Source: DATFWC01 sp963777755
Lineage (GTDB): Bacteria > Pseudomonadota > Alphaproteobacteria > Rhizobiales > Xanthobacteraceae
Direction: 5' to 3'
Assembly: GCA_963777755.1 (NCBI GenBank)
Contig: CAVZSC010000023.1
Span: 13,623 to 77,622 of the forward strand
DNA length: 64,000 bases
The number at the start of each line of letters is the position of its first letter. Positions within the stretch are counted from its first letter, which is position 1. Positions 45,901-56,463 of this stretch are shown one piece after another. The notes under the pieces are model-generated. The model searched no databases, was not told the origin of the DNA, and saw only the letters and a list, made by a program, of their open reading frames with translations. The position numbers were made by a program, and so were the translations under genes.

Positions 45901-47824
45901 TCAGCGCGCCGGCGGCGCCGACAGGGCGGGAGCCGGCGGCGGGATGCGGGTGAGCGAGTTCGATCGCCGAGCGGACCGCATCGCGTCCGCGCCGCTCGCG
46001 CACGGCGTCGAGCAGCGGAGCGGCGGCTTCCGAGCGCCGGATCAGGAGCTGCGCGTCGGGCAGCATCACCGGATCCTCCCAGCGCCCCTGCACCACGAAC
46101 GGCAGCTCGAACTGCGCGCGATCGCTGGTATTCTGCGTCACCAGGGTGGCGGTCCCCTTGAGGTCGAGGTCGCGGGTCGGGATCGATGCCGTCCCGCCGA
46201 CGGCGACGCGGATGCTCGATCCCTCGATCTGCACCTGATCGATGCTCGCGGTTCCCTGTGCGATCTTGAGCGCGACGCTCAGCTTTTCGAACGGCGTGCG
46301 CCCGCCGCGGAAATCCCCACCCGACAACGGCCGCCGTTCGAGCCGCCGCAACAACTGCTCGAGGTTGAGGCCGGCCAGCGCCCCGCGGTTCGCCGTGATG
46401 GCGGCCTGACCGTTCAGCGTGCGGGTCAGCGCCAGCACGCTGGTGCCGGCTCCTTCGAGGGCGAGCGTAAAGTCGCCGGTGCCTTCGAGGCGGCGGACGG
46501 CGAAGAACTCGCCGAGGCAGTTCTCCAGGTCGACGTCGGTGAACTGGACCTGTGCCTTGAGCGCCACGCCGGCGTCCGACCTGCCGAGCGCCACGCTGCC
46601 CTTGAGTACGCCGCCGAACGCCTGGGACTCGCCGATCGTCAGCGTCGCGTTGCCGTTGCGCAGGTTGACGGCGATGCCGGTGCGCCCGAGTTTGGCGCCG
46701 CGCAGCGCGATCTTGGCCGCCGACAGCCGCAGGTCGACATCGAACGCGTTCAGCCCGTCGAGACCGATCCGTCCCGTATTCCACTCGCGCTCGTCCTGGG
46801 TGAGGAAGCGGAAGGTCGAGACGTAGGTCGTCAGGTCGAGCGCATCGGCCGCCAGCGTGCCCTGAATTGACGGGCGCCCGTCGTTGCCGATCGTCAGGAC
46901 GCCTTCGACCGTGTTGCCGTCGAGCTCGAGATTCACCCCGGTCAACGCCACGCTCGATCCCGCCACATTGGTCTGGGCGCGCAGCGCGAAGCGGCCGAGC
47001 CCGCCGCCGGGCAGCGATCGCACCCCGCTCCAGCGCAGGGCCTGGCGCAGCGAGGTGGCATCGGCCGCCAGTGTCCCTTCGACCTTGAGGGTCGGGCGGT
47101 GACTGAGGTGGCCGTCGAAGGCGAGCTTGAACGGCGCGCCGCTCAGGCGAAGCTTGAAGCCGGAGCGGTCGCCCGCCACGGCGGCAAACAGGTCGCCCAG
47201 CGAGAAGCTGGTGTCGACCGGCTCGTTGCGCCACCAGAAGCGCCCGGTCGCCCCGAAGCTGCGCGAGATCGAGGGCCAGGCGAGCGAGAACTCGACATCG
47301 GCCAGGGTCTCGGCGATGCCGCGCTTCTCGTCGTGAATGAATACGGTGCCGTCGGCGATCCTGATCTCGGAAAACGACAGGCGCTCCGGGCGCTTCGCAC
47401 CGGGCTTGAGGGTGCGCGTCAGGCTGTCGCCGAGCGTCGACCAGTTCGACCGCCCCTGGGGGTCGAACGTCACCGCGATGCGCGGACGGATGAGCGATAC
47501 GTCGGCGATCTCGATGCGCCCGATGAGCAGCGGCAGGAGCCGCAGCTGTGCGATCAGCCGCTCGGCGGTGAGCGCCGCTTCGGCGCCGCGATCGTCGCTG
47601 AGCGTCACCTGGCCGAGACTGACGCGCGCGGGGAACAGCGATACCGTGGTCTCGCCGTTGAGCCGCGGATCGAGCCCGGTGATGCTGCGGATCTCGGCCT
47701 GGACGGCGTCGCGCACGTGGTCGGCGGGGATGAGGATCGGAATGACGGCGACGGCCGCAACAGACACGACGATCAAGGCGGCGACGCCGAAAACCAGCCG
47801 CTTCAACCCGGTGGCCGCGATCAC
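45901..47824 (-). pseudogene. AsmA-family envelope protein, one-base frameshift near the C-terminus
   Basis: A roughly 640-residue AsmA-like protein. It begins with one N-terminal membrane span (FGVAALIVVSVAAVAVIPIL), followed by the AsmA start (ETTVSLFPARVSLGQVTLSD) and a long beta-rich periplasmic region. The C-terminal AsmA domain contains GQAAITANRGALAGLNLEQL and ASIPTRDLDLKGTATLV. Near 45959-45960 an extra base throws the frame off after RSAIE. Without it the chain ends SLTRIPPPAPALSAPPAR at TGA 45901. As written it would run to 45743 inside potI, which is implausible. AsmA proteins act in outer-membrane assembly or lipid transport. Confidence 0.85.
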
Positions 47825-47940
47825 AGGGGGTGTTTCCGCTACTGCACAGTGGGAAGCCGGTCTTGCGATGGGACTTGTTGTAACCGGCGGTCGCGGCGGA
47901 ACCTGACCTCGCTCTGTGTCGGATTCATGGCCGCAAAGCT

Positions 47941-48055
47941 GTCATTGCCCGCGAAAGCGGGCAACCCAGCAACCACCAGCCGTGATAAGGGATTCTCCGG
48001 ACTCGCCCCAACGCCGGGAGTTCTCGGTACACCGCTTTCGCGGGGCACGACAACG
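47941..48055. repeat. Palindromic intergenic repeat, CCCGCGAAAGCGGG type
   Basis: GCCCGCGAAAGCGGGCAACCCAG opens the element as a hairpin (CCCGCGAAAGCGGG) and CCGCTTTCGCGGGGCACGAC closes it. It shares layout and core with the repeat at 15919-16035. It sits between two genes transcribed in the same direction. Confidence 0.65.
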
Positions 48056-48063
48056 CATCCGGG

Positions 48064-49794
48064 CTATGGGCTGACCGAGCCACCCGCGTCCATGTCGTCC
48101 GGCAGCGGCACCCGGCTGGTGCGGGCGAGCCACAGCACGGGGAGAAAAGCGGCCAACACGATCGCCAGGGCCGCCACCGCGCCCTCCTCGAAGCTGCCGC
48201 GCGCCGCATAGCCGTAGACCTTGGTTGACAGGGTCTCGAAATCGAACGGCCGCAGCAGCAGGGTCATCGGCAGCTCCTTCATAGCGTCGACGAATACCAG
48301 GAGCGCGGCGGTGGCGACGGCCGGGCGCAGCAGCGGCAGCTCGATCGCCGCGAGTGCGCCGAGGCGGCTGCGGCCGAGCGTGCGGGCGGCCATTTCGAGA
48401 TGCGGCGAGATCTTGTGGAAGCCCGCCTCAACCGTGCCGGTCGCGACCGCGAGGAAGCGCACCACATAGGCGTACACCACGGCGGCGCCGCTCCCCATGA
48501 CCAGGAGGCCGGTGGCGACGCCGAATGTGGCGCGCGCCGCGGCGTCGATCAGGTTGTCGAACGCGATCACCGGCGTGAGGATGCCGATCGCCAGGACGGT
48601 GCCGGGCAGCGCGTAACCGAGGCCGGTCAGGCGCACCATGGCGGGCAGCGCGCCCGTGCGCGCATGGTGCTCGGCATGGGCGAGCCAGAAGCCGGTGAGG
48701 CAGGCGATCGCGGCGGCCGAGCCGGCGAGCGTCACCGAGTGGCGGACGAGGGTGACGAATTCGCGGTCGATGCCGTCGCGCGCGATCAGGATCGCCGCCT
48801 CGTGCAGCAGGAATCCGCCCGGGACCAGGAAGCCGAGCGCCAGCGGCAGGAGACACCCAGCCATGGCGCCGGCGGCGGCAAGGCCGGTGAGCCGCACCGG
48901 GCTGCCGCGATCGTGCCCGCGGCGGGCGGACGCGGCAAAGCGCTGGTGGCGGCGGCCGAAGCGCTCGAGCAGGACGAGGCCGAGCACGACGAGCAGCATG
49001 ACGCAGGCGATCTGCGCGGCGCCGGGCAGGCTGCCGCGATTGACCCAGGTGGCGTAGACCGCGACCGACAGCGAGCGCACGCCGAGATATTCGCTGGCGC
49101 CGATGTCGTTGAGCGTCTCCATCAGGGCGAGCGCGATCCCGACCGCAATCGCCGGCCGCGCGAGCGGGATCGCGATGCGGAAGAAGGCCGTGGTCCGCGA
49201 GGCGCCGAGCGTGCGGGCGACGTCGAGCACGGCCGACGACTGCATCAGGAAGACCGCGCGCGCACACAGGTAGACGTAAGGGTAGAGCACCATGCCCATG
49301 ACAAACACGGCGCCGTAGAGCGAGCGGATCTCGGGGAACCAGTAGTCGCGGCGGCTGGTGAATCCGAACGCATGACGGAATGCGCTCTGCACCGGTCCGA
49401 ACGAATCGAGGATGTCGACGTAGCAATAGGCGACGATGTAGGTCGGCATCGCGAGCGGCAGCAGCAGCGCCCAGTCGAGCAGGCCCTGGCCGGGAAACCG
49501 GCAGGTCGCGGTGAGCCACGCGGTGATCACGCCGGTGACCGCCACGGTGAGGCCGACGCCGACCAGGAGGAGCGCCGTATCGCCGAGCGCGCTCGGCAGC
49601 ACCACGCCGAGGATGTGCGTCCACACGTTCTCATCGGCGCCGGCGGCGACGACGAACAACGCGGCGACCGGCGCCGCCACCAGGGCGGCGAGCAGCGCCG
49701 TGCCGGCGAGCGCGAAGCTATCCTGCCCGCCCCGGCGGACGAGCTCCGATGCAAGGCTGCGCGGGGCGCTTCGCGTGGCCCCGAGCGCGTTCAA
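48064..49794 (-). CDS. fbpB: Ferric iron ABC transporter permease (FbpB/FutB type, two fused domains)
   Basis: A 576-residue protein with about twelve spans and two copies of the permease domain. The EAA loops read VLDVARTLGASRTTAFFRIA and LEMAARTLGRSRLGALAAIE. The stretch PTYIVAYCYVDILDSFGPVQ in the first half is a mark of FbpB-type iron permeases. The second half contains DAMKELPMTLLLRPFDFETL, also typical. Its start overlaps the end of the binding-protein gene by four bases. The matching ATPase (FbpC) is not adjacent. Confidence 0.92.
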   Translation of the reverse strand: MNALGATRSAPRSLASELVRRGGQDSFALAGTALLAALVAAPVAALFVVAAGADENVWTHILGVVLPSALGDTALLLVGVGLTVAVTGVITAWLTATCRFPGQGLLDWALLLPLAMPTYIVAYCYVDILDSFGPVQSAFRHAFGFTSRRDYWFPEIRSLYGAVFVMGMVLYPYVYLCARAVFLMQSSAVLDVARTLGASRTTAFFRIAIPLARPAIAVGIALALMETLNDIGASEYLGVRSLSVAVYATWVNRGSLPGAAQIACVMLLVVLGLVLLERFGRRHQRFAASARRGHDRGSPVRLTGLAAAGAMAGCLLPLALGFLVPGGFLLHEAAILIARDGIDREFVTLVRHSVTLAGSAAAIACLTGFWLAHAEHHARTGALPAMVRLTGLGYALPGTVLAIGILTPVIAFDNLIDAAARATFGVATGLLVMGSGAAVVYAYVVRFLAVATGTVEAGFHKISPHLEMAARTLGRSRLGALAAIELPLLRPAVATAALLVFVDAMKELPMTLLLRPFDFETLSTKVYGYAARGSFEEGAVAALAIVLAAFLPVLWLARTSRVPLPDDMDAGGSVSP

Positions 49795-50822
49795 TTATCG
49801 AACCCGACCTTGTCGACCAGCGTGCTCGCCGCCTTGCGATGCTTGGCGACGTCGTTGAGCGACAGGGTATCCGGGCGCAGCGCGCCGAAGCTCTTCACGC
49901 TCTCCGGCACCGGCGCCTCGGCGACCACCGGATATTCATAGTTGAGGTCGGAGAAGATGTGCTGGGCGGCGTCGGACACCATGAACTCCATGAGCTTCAC
50001 CGCATTGGCGCGGTTGGGCGCATGCTTCGCCATGACGACGCCGGATATGTTGACGTGCGTACCGCCGCCCGCGAAGGTCGGGTTGATGGTGCGGATGGCG
50101 GCGCCCCATTTCTTCTGATCCTCGTTCTGGCCGAAGCGCATCAGCCCCACATAGTAGCTGTTGCCGATGGCGAGATCGCAGGCGCCGGCGAGGATGTCGC
50201 GCGCGCCTTCGCGGTCGCCGCCCGAGGGCTTGCGCGCGAGATTGGCCTTGAAGCCCTTGAGCCACTCTTCCGCCTTCGCCTCGCCGTGATGGCCGATGAA
50301 GCCCGCGATCAGCGACGTGTTGTAGGCATGCTGGCCGGAGCGGATGCAGATCTTGCCCTTCCACTTGGGATCGGCCAGTCCCTCGTAGGTGAGCGCCTGG
50401 TCGCTGACCCGATCCTTAGCCACATAAGCGATGCGCGAGCGCAAGGTGAGGGCGTACCACTGCCCCTGCGGGTCGCGGAACTGCGCCGGAATCGCCTTCT
50501 GCAGCGCATCCGACGTCGCCGCCTGCGTGACGCCGAGATCGATCGCCTGCTGCAGCCGCCCGATGTCGACCGCGATGAGCAGATCGGCCGGAGAGTTGGC
50601 GCCCTCCTGGCGCATCCGTTCGGCGAGCCCGTCCGCGGCGAACAAGGTGTTGACCTTGATGCCGGTCGTTTTGGTGAAGGCATCGAGCGCCGGCTTGATC
50701 AGGCCGGGCTCGCGATAGGTGTAGACGTTGACCTCGTTCGATTGCGCCGGCGCACCGACAGCCATCGTAAGACCGGTCGCGCACAGAAGGCCGGTTGCGA
50801 GACGGCGGGCGGTCACAAGCAT
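49791..50822 (-). CDS. fbpA: Ferric iron ABC transporter binding protein (FbpA/FutA type)
   Basis: A 343-residue periplasmic Fe(III)-binding protein. The signal peptide ends GAPAQ, and the mature start NEVNVYTYREPGLIKPALDA is characteristic. The paired Tyr that bind iron are in AIGNSYYVGLMRFGQNED. LRSRIAYVAKDRVSDQALTY is a family stretch. ATG 50822 follows AGGAG. It begins the fbpAB operon. Its upstream region holds a perfect FixK/FNR-type box and an ICE-like motif, so expression probably responds to low oxygen and iron. Confidence 0.93.
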   Translation of the reverse strand: MLVTARRLATGLLCATGLTMAVGAPAQSNEVNVYTYREPGLIKPALDAFTKTTGIKVNTLFAADGLAERMRQEGANSPADLLIAVDIGRLQQAIDLGVTQAATSDALQKAIPAQFRDPQGQWYALTLRSRIAYVAKDRVSDQALTYEGLADPKWKGKICIRSGQHAYNTSLIAGFIGHHGEAKAEEWLKGFKANLARKPSGGDREGARDILAGACDLAIGNSYYVGLMRFGQNEDQKKWGAAIRTINPTFAGGGTHVNISGVVMAKHAPNRANAVKLMEFMVSDAAQHIFSDLNYEYPVVAEAPVPESVKSFGALRPDTLSLNDVAKHRKAASTLVDKVGFDN

Positions 50823-50906
50823 GGATCGGCTCCTGGTTGCAAAGGACGTGTTTCGCGCTCGACGTAATCGGCGCGGTTCCTATGCAATCTCGACCAGGGC
50901 GATTCC

Positions 50907-50920
50907 TTGATCAAGATCAA
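50907..50920 (-). promoter_or_regulatory. FixK/FNR-type binding site upstream of fbpA
   Basis: TTGATCAAGATCAA is a perfect match to TTGAT-N4-ATCAA. Its centre lies about 91 bases before the fbpA ATG. With the usual -41.5 spacing, a start site near 50872 is predicted. The -10-like TGCATA (minus strand, 50880-50885) fits that position. A FixK-like protein is encoded at 6045 in this window. Confidence 0.65.
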
Positions 50921-50923
50921 TAT

Positions 50924-50940
50924 CTTGGAAGAGTTCTAGA
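50924..50940 (-). promoter_or_regulatory. ICE-like (Irr) motif next to the FixK box
   Basis: CTTGGAAGAGTTCTAGA agrees with the iron control element TTTAGAA-N3-TTCTAAA at 11 of 14 fixed positions (5/7 left, 6/7 right). ICE sites bind Irr in Hyphomicrobiales. The match is imperfect but sits three bases from the FixK box and ahead of an iron transporter. Confidence 0.35.
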
Positions 50941-51112
50941 GTTGCCGAGGCTGGAATCGTTCGAAACTGCGGAATGGCGGATTGATCGAACTGGAGAAAG
51001 CGGCGCGCGGCACGGTCGTCCGCACGCATCAGTGTGTGCGGCCAATGCGCGCGTTGTCGGGAGACCGTGGCTCAGGAATTGACGTACGGGTTCGCGCTTG
51101 CTGATGCGCGCT

Positions 51113-51160
51113 CCCCCCGATCAAGTCGGGGGCAGGCTCTCTCCCCGCAAGCGGGGAGAG
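51113..51160. repeat. Two adjacent hairpins in the fbpA-DUF1194 gap
   Basis: CCCCCCGA-TCAAG-TCGGGGG (51113-51132) is followed by CTCTCCCCGC-AA-GCGGGGAGAG (51139-51160). Both are typical of dispersed GC-rich palindromes in this group. The rest of 50941-51212 has no supported feature. Confidence 0.55.
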
Positions 51161-51212
51161 GTGGAGCAAGCCGCACCGGCGTGCTTCGATCCGGACGGGA
51201 TGCCCGCGAGGA

Positions 51213-51959
51213 TCAGCGCAAAGTGGCGTGGCGCCGGTCGTCGCGGTGCGCGATCTCCGCGATCAGCTTGTTGATGATCGCCCTGCCGAACGAGTTGAAG
51301 TTCTCCGCCACCATGACGAAGGCGCCGGGACCCCCCATCACATTGTTGCGGTAGTAATTGGCCAGACCGCCGGGCGGGTTGGTGTGCTCGGGATTCCACG
51401 GTGTCGGCGACTCGCTCAGGATGACGAGGCCGTTGATGGTGACGCCCTTGGCGACCGCCTCGTCGCGCGCGATCGTCACGTCGCGTCCGCTGTTGTTGGT
51501 GCCGTCGCCCGAGACGTCGATGGTGCGGCGGGTGGATTCGTAAGGAGCGCGTGCGAGCTGGGTCATCGAGAAGTCGATGCCGGCGCTGATCGACGTGCGG
51601 TCGGCAAAGGAGCGCGGCGCCTCCAGCAGGCGGTCGCCGAACTCGCGGGCGGTCTTCTCGTCGCCGATGACGGTCCAGTCGATCACCACCTTCTGCGACA
51701 CGACACCCGACCACTCGACGAAGCACACCGCGACGCTGCGATTGGCGCCGGAGCGGATGGCGTCGAGCACGCGCGGATTGTCGAACGCCGCCGCATAGCC
51801 CGAGCGCTGCAGCCGGAACTTGGGATCGTCGACGCTGCGCGAGACGTCCGCCGCCAGCACCAGGAGGAGATCGACCTTGTCGGCGGCCACGGCGGGCGTC
51901 GACAGGGCCGTCGTCGAGATCACCGCCAGGGCGAGAACCGATTGCAGCGCGCGCGTCAT
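51213..51959 (-). CDS. DUF1194 (von Willebrand A-like) exported protein
   Basis: A 248-residue protein starting at ATG 51959 with a signal peptide (ALQSVLALAVISTTALSTPA, cleaved after VAA). The mature domain is a VWA-like fold. The metal-ion-dependent adhesion site is LLLVLAADVSRSVDDPKF (Asp-x-Ser-x-Ser type). Later stretches VCFVEWSGVVSQKVVIDWTV, RTSISAGIDFSMTQL and IDVSGDGTNNSGRDVTIAR are hallmarks of DUF1194. The family is widespread in alphaproteobacteria and its role is unknown. Confidence 0.9.
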   Translation of the reverse strand: MTRALQSVLALAVISTTALSTPAVAADKVDLLLVLAADVSRSVDDPKFRLQRSGYAAAFDNPRVLDAIRSGANRSVAVCFVEWSGVVSQKVVIDWTVIGDEKTAREFGDRLLEAPRSFADRTSISAGIDFSMTQLARAPYESTRRTIDVSGDGTNNSGRDVTIARDEAVAKGVTINGLVILSESPTPWNPEHTNPPGGLANYYRNNVMGGPGAFVMVAENFNSFGRAIINKLIAEIAHRDDRRHATLR

Positions 51960-52056
51960 GCTGGAGAACCCCTTCGGTTTGGGCATTCGGTAACGTATCA
52001 CGCGCCGAATCGTTGCAAAAAGCTTGCCAACCGCAACCCAGCCTAGCCGATTCCTC

Positions 52057-55000
52057 CTATTCCGCCAGCACTCGTGTGGCCGGGAAGGCGATTTCCACCA
52101 GTGTTCCGGCTTCCGCGGCGCTCTTGATGGTGAAGCTCGCCCGATTGGCTTCCGCCAGCGCCTTGGTCAGCGGTAGCCCGAGGCCGGTGCCGGCGCCCGC
52201 GCGGCCCGACGTCGCCACCTGGCGGAACGGCTCGAGCGCAGTGGCGACTTCCTTCTCGCTCATGCCGATCCCGGTGTCGCGCACGCGCAGGAAGGCCTCT
52301 CCCTGATCGCTCAGCGCCGTCGACACGATGACCTGTCCGCCGGCGCCGGTGAACTTGATCGAGTTCGACAGCAGGTTCAGCACGATCTGGCGGATCGAGC
52401 GCTCGTCGGCGACCACCGGCGGGAGCGTCGGCAGCAGCGAGGTGCGGATGATGATGCGCTCGCGGTTCGCCTGCGGCTGCATGATGGCGACGCACTGCTG
52501 GACCACCTCGTTGAGGCGCACGCTGACGAAGTTGAGGTCGAGCGCGCCGGCCTCGATCTTCGACAGGTCGAGCAGGTCGTTGACGAGCGAGATGACGTGC
52601 TCGCCGGAGGTGCGGATGTCTTTGAGATATTGCCGGTAGCGCTCATTGGCGATCGGGCCCGAGTGCTCCTCCATCATGACCTCGGCGAAGCCGATGATCG
52701 CGTTGAGCGGCGTGCGGATCTCGTGGCTGACCTTGGCGAGGAACTCCGATTTGGCGGTCGAAGCGCGCTCGGCCTCGCGCTTGGCATTGGTGAGGTCTTC
52801 CTCCGCCCGCTTCCACTGCGTGATGTCGCGGAACACGATGCAGAACAGCCCGTCCGCGACGGCGCCGATCGTCATGAACAGTGGAATGAGGCCGCCGCGT
52901 CCGACGCGGCCGATCACCTCGCGGCCGTCGTTGAGCATGCTGGCGACGCCGTTACGCATCAGCCCGTTGAGATAATCCTGCACGGCGCGATGGCTCTCCG
53001 GCGCGAACAGGTCGAGAAAGCTGCGGTTGGTGATCTCGTGCGATTCCTGGCCGAACAGCGCCTCGGCGCTGCGGTTGCTCGATGTGATCATGCCGTCGCG
53101 ATCGACCACGATGACGCCGTCGGTCGCGGTCTCCAGGATCGATTCGAGCTCGCGCCTGGCCGCTTCGGCCTTGCGCATGGCGAGCTCGGCGGTGCGCAGG
53201 CGCTCCTCGGCGGCCGCGAGCACCGCTTCGGCGGCGGCGACGCGTTCGCCGGTCTGGCGCAGCGCCTCCTCGACGGTGCGCATCCGCTCCTCGGCTTCGC
53301 CGCGCACCAGCACGATGAGGAGCGCGGTCGCGCCGTGCCAGGCGATCGAGAACAGCCGGCATTCGACCGGCACGGCGGCGCCGCGCCGCGTGGTGATGGC
53401 GAGCTTCCGTCCGGAGCCGCCGGGCTCGCCCAGGAGCGCGAGGCCGGGCTCGGCGAACAGGCGCTCGAGGCCGCCGGCCTCGGCGATCGCCTTGGCATCC
53501 TCGTAGCCGGTCCACTCGAGCAGGGCGCGGTTGGCGTGCAGCAGCTCGTCGCCGCGGTAGATCAGCACGCCGACCGGAAGGCGGTCGAGCACGGTGCGTT
53601 CGCCGTTGCCGCCGGCCGGCGACCCGCTGATCGCGCCGTGGCCGGCCGCATAGGCGCTCGGGATCGCGCGCGGCGCGATCCGATGCGACGGCTTCGGCTT
53701 CGCCGCCTCCTCGGTCGGCTCGTCGGCGGTCGGTTCGGGCGCAGCCTCGGCGGGGGCCTCGACCGCGTCGTCTTTGGCTGCTGTCTCGTCCTCGCTCGCC
53801 GTCCCTTCCAGCCGCGCGCCGAGCGCCCGCGCGATCTCCTGGAAGGCGTTGCGCTCGACCGGCGTCAGCACCGGCCGCTTGTCGGGGGCGGCCGGCACCG
53901 CCGCCCGGAACGGCACCACGTTTTTCGCCGCCGGCACCACGGTGAGCTGGGGCCGCTGCGGGTCGGCCGCAGGTACGGTCGCGACGGGCGCTTCCGCCTC
54001 CGGGGCGGGCGGCGCCGCGACCTTGGTCTCGGCGGGTTGGGAATCGGCTGTTGCGGCATCGGCCTTCGCTGCCTCGACCGACGGGTCGGCGGCTTGCTCG
54101 GTCGGGGTTATTTCGTCCGGACCTGCCGGCACGTCTTCGACGGACGCCGGCGGCGTTCGCCGTGCGGCGACGATCGCGTCCAGTTGCGAAAGCTCGCGGC
54201 ACACCCCGAAGCCGCGATAGCCGCGGAACGCGCGCTCGCGGTCGAACACCGGCAGGCCCGACAATTCGACCGGCAGCCGCTCGGCCATGCCCGCGACCGG
54301 CCAAGCGAGCGCGATGCCGCTGAACGTGTCGCGCGAAGCGAGCACCGGAGCAAGCTGGCCCTCGGGATCGAGGTCGAGGGCGCGCGCGACCTCCGGCCAC
54401 GATCGCCCCAGCCTCGCGGCGACGCCGTCGCCCATCACCTCGATGAAGTCGGGCGACGTGACGGTGAAGCGGCCGTCGGCATCGATCTCCCACACGAAAC
54501 GCAACGGATGACGTCGCTCCGGAATGGCTCGCGGCTTCGGCCCCGGCTGTGCAGGTGCATGCGCCGCTGCCGGGACCGGTGCGGGATCAGGCTCCGCTGC
54601 TGGCGCGGGATCAGGCTCCGGCGTTGCAATCGGCGCGGACGCGACGGTCGGTTCGGGCGCCTCGGCCAGCGCGGGATCAGGCTCCGCCATCGGCGCCGGT
54701 TCGGGCGCCTCGACCGGCGCGAGCGTGGCCTGCTCGTCCTGCGAGTCCTCGGGCGGCGGCGGGGCGAGCGTTTCGGCAATCGCCGCGACCTCGCCCGCCG
54801 GCTCGATCGGACGCTCCGTCTCCAGGGTCTCGGCGACGAGCGAGTCGTCCGGCATCGTCGGTGCGCTCGGCGCTTCGGCCGCAACAGGAGGGGGCTCCGG
54901 CCCGATGGCCGGTGCCGGCAGCGGCGCGAGCGTCGCCAGGAGGACGGCGGCATTGCCGCCGCCCATGCGCTGCAGCGTGAGCGTTGCCGCGGAGATCTCG

Positions 55001-55561
55001 CCGGACGCCTCGCCCTGCGCGAGCGCGTCGGTCGCGAGGCCCGCGGCGCCGGCCGCCGCGAGTGAGACGCCGCCCAGCTGCTCGCTCGCCTGCGGCGTCG
55101 CAAACAGCAGAGTGCCGTCGGGCGAGAAAGCCGCAAACGGTCCGGCGGAGCCCTCGAGCAGGCGGCGCGCCCGTTCGCCGAGCGACAAGATTCGGTCCTG
55201 CCGGCTCGGTCGCGCTGACGAGGATCGCGCGCGTCCCGTCCGCCAGCACGAGGCGCGAGCAGTTGCAGGTCAAGAGGCGCCCGACGCCCGAGGCGAATCC
55301 CTTGAGGCGCTCGAGCCGCGTTCCGCTCTCGGGCAGCGAGCCGGCCAGCCGGATGAGCTGCGCGACCGCCGGGTGCCTGGCATCGAGCTGTTTCTGCGCA
55401 AGCGCGGCAAGGCTCGGCGCGCCGAACACCGCCGCACCGACCGCGTTGGCCCAGACGAGGCGCCCCGCGTCGGGCGCCCACACCCAGGCGGGAAGCGGCG
55501 CGAATGCGGAGTCGGCGAGGCGCCGCGCAGGCAGAAACGGAAGGAGATCGGTTTCGCTCAT
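52057..55561 (-). pseudogene. Large multi-PAS sensor histidine kinase, one-base frameshift
   Basis: The full protein should be about 1167 residues, from ATG 55561 (MSETDLLPFLPARRLADSAF, a PAS-like start). The frame breaks near 55187-55188 after VSATEPAGPNL and resumes as SLGERARRLLEGSAGPFAAF. One extra base explains it (3505 bases = 3n+1). Then follow a long Pro/Ala/Glu-rich linker, a PAS domain (RFVWEIDADGRFTVTSPDFI), a second acidic linker, a PAS (LDRLPVGVLIYRGDELLHAN), a coiled coil, another PAS (TDGVIVVDRDGMITSSNRSA), the HisKA phospho-His in KVSHEIRTPLNAIIGF and the ATPase domain (NLLSNSIKFT, DTGIGM, GAGTGLGLPL). No membrane span is seen, so it is cytosolic. No cognate regulator is adjacent. 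Confidence 0.88.
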
Positions 55562-55845
55562 CGGCTGTCGGGTACGCGATGGGGACCAATGCCGCGAGGG
55601 CGGAAGCGTAAACGAAATCTTAATATCTCTCGTAAGACCTGCGAGTCTATGCCGCAGCGGTAGCGACCTGCCCGTCACCGGTGAATAGCGTTAACAACCG
55701 GGACGTTACGGCTGCCGCAGCCGGGTCGTGGAGGCGACGTTCGACGCAACCTTCGGCTGCCGTTGCGTTTGACCTCATGTCGGGCGATCGTCGTGTCGTG
55801 GCCTGAACCTGGGCAGGCGGCGATTGCAGCAACAGGAGGTTCAGG

Positions 55846-56262
55846 ATGGCCCAACAGGCGAGCGGAACTTTCGAGATCCCGCGCGAGATGCGCACGTTTG
55901 CCGAGCAGAGCTTCGCGCAGGCACGAAAAGCCTTCGACGGGTTCATGTCGGTTGCCCAGAAGGCGGCCGCCAGCATCGAGGGGCAGGCGGCGGCCGCGCA
56001 AACGGGCGCCGAGGATATCCGCCGGAAGGCCATGAGCTTCGCCGAGCAGAATGTGGCCTCGTCGTTCGACCTGGCGGAGAAGCTGATGCGGGCCGGGGAC
56101 GTCGAAGAGGTGACGCGGCTGCAGGCGGATTTCGTGCAGCGCCAGATGGAGCGCCTCTCCCTGCAGGCGCAGGAATTGGGACAGGCGGCGACGCAGGCCG
56201 CCCGGGAGGCGGGCATTCACGCGGGTAACATGGCACCGGCATCCGCACCGTCGCCTCGCTAG
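55846..56262 (+). CDS. Phasin family protein (138 aa)
   Basis: A 138-residue helical protein behind AGGAGG. It shows the phasin-2 pattern: EMRTFAEQSFAQARKAFDGF, then an amphipathic helix with heptads through KAMSFAEQNVASSFDLAEKL, ending VEEVTRLQADFVQRQMERLS. Phasins coat polyhydroxyalkanoate granules and regulate their size. A second phasin gene follows 201 bases downstream in the same direction. Confidence 0.88.
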   Translation: MAQQASGTFEIPREMRTFAEQSFAQARKAFDGFMSVAQKAAASIEGQAAAAQTGAEDIRRKAMSFAEQNVASSFDLAEKLMRAGDVEEVTRLQADFVQRQMERLSLQAQELGQAATQAAREAGIHAGNMAPASAPSPR

Positions 56263-56463
56263 CCCTCTTGGTATGCAATTACTAATTTTTGTGCGATGCA
56301 ATAATTCTGTTGCATCGCACTATCGCCATGCTTATATACTTGGCGACCACAGAGACCCCGGCGGGCGGGCGGATGCCCGCCGCGGTGCAACATGGCGTTC
56401 CGGCCGGATCGAGGGCGGCGGCGCGGAGCGGATGGAGCAGCGCCCTCCAGCAAGGAATGAGTC

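Noticed and set aside
52597..55065. An 822-residue frame opposite the PAS kinase
   Set aside because: Antisense to a strongly supported kinase; Arg/Gly-rich repeats reflect the Pro/Ala-rich linkers on the other strand.
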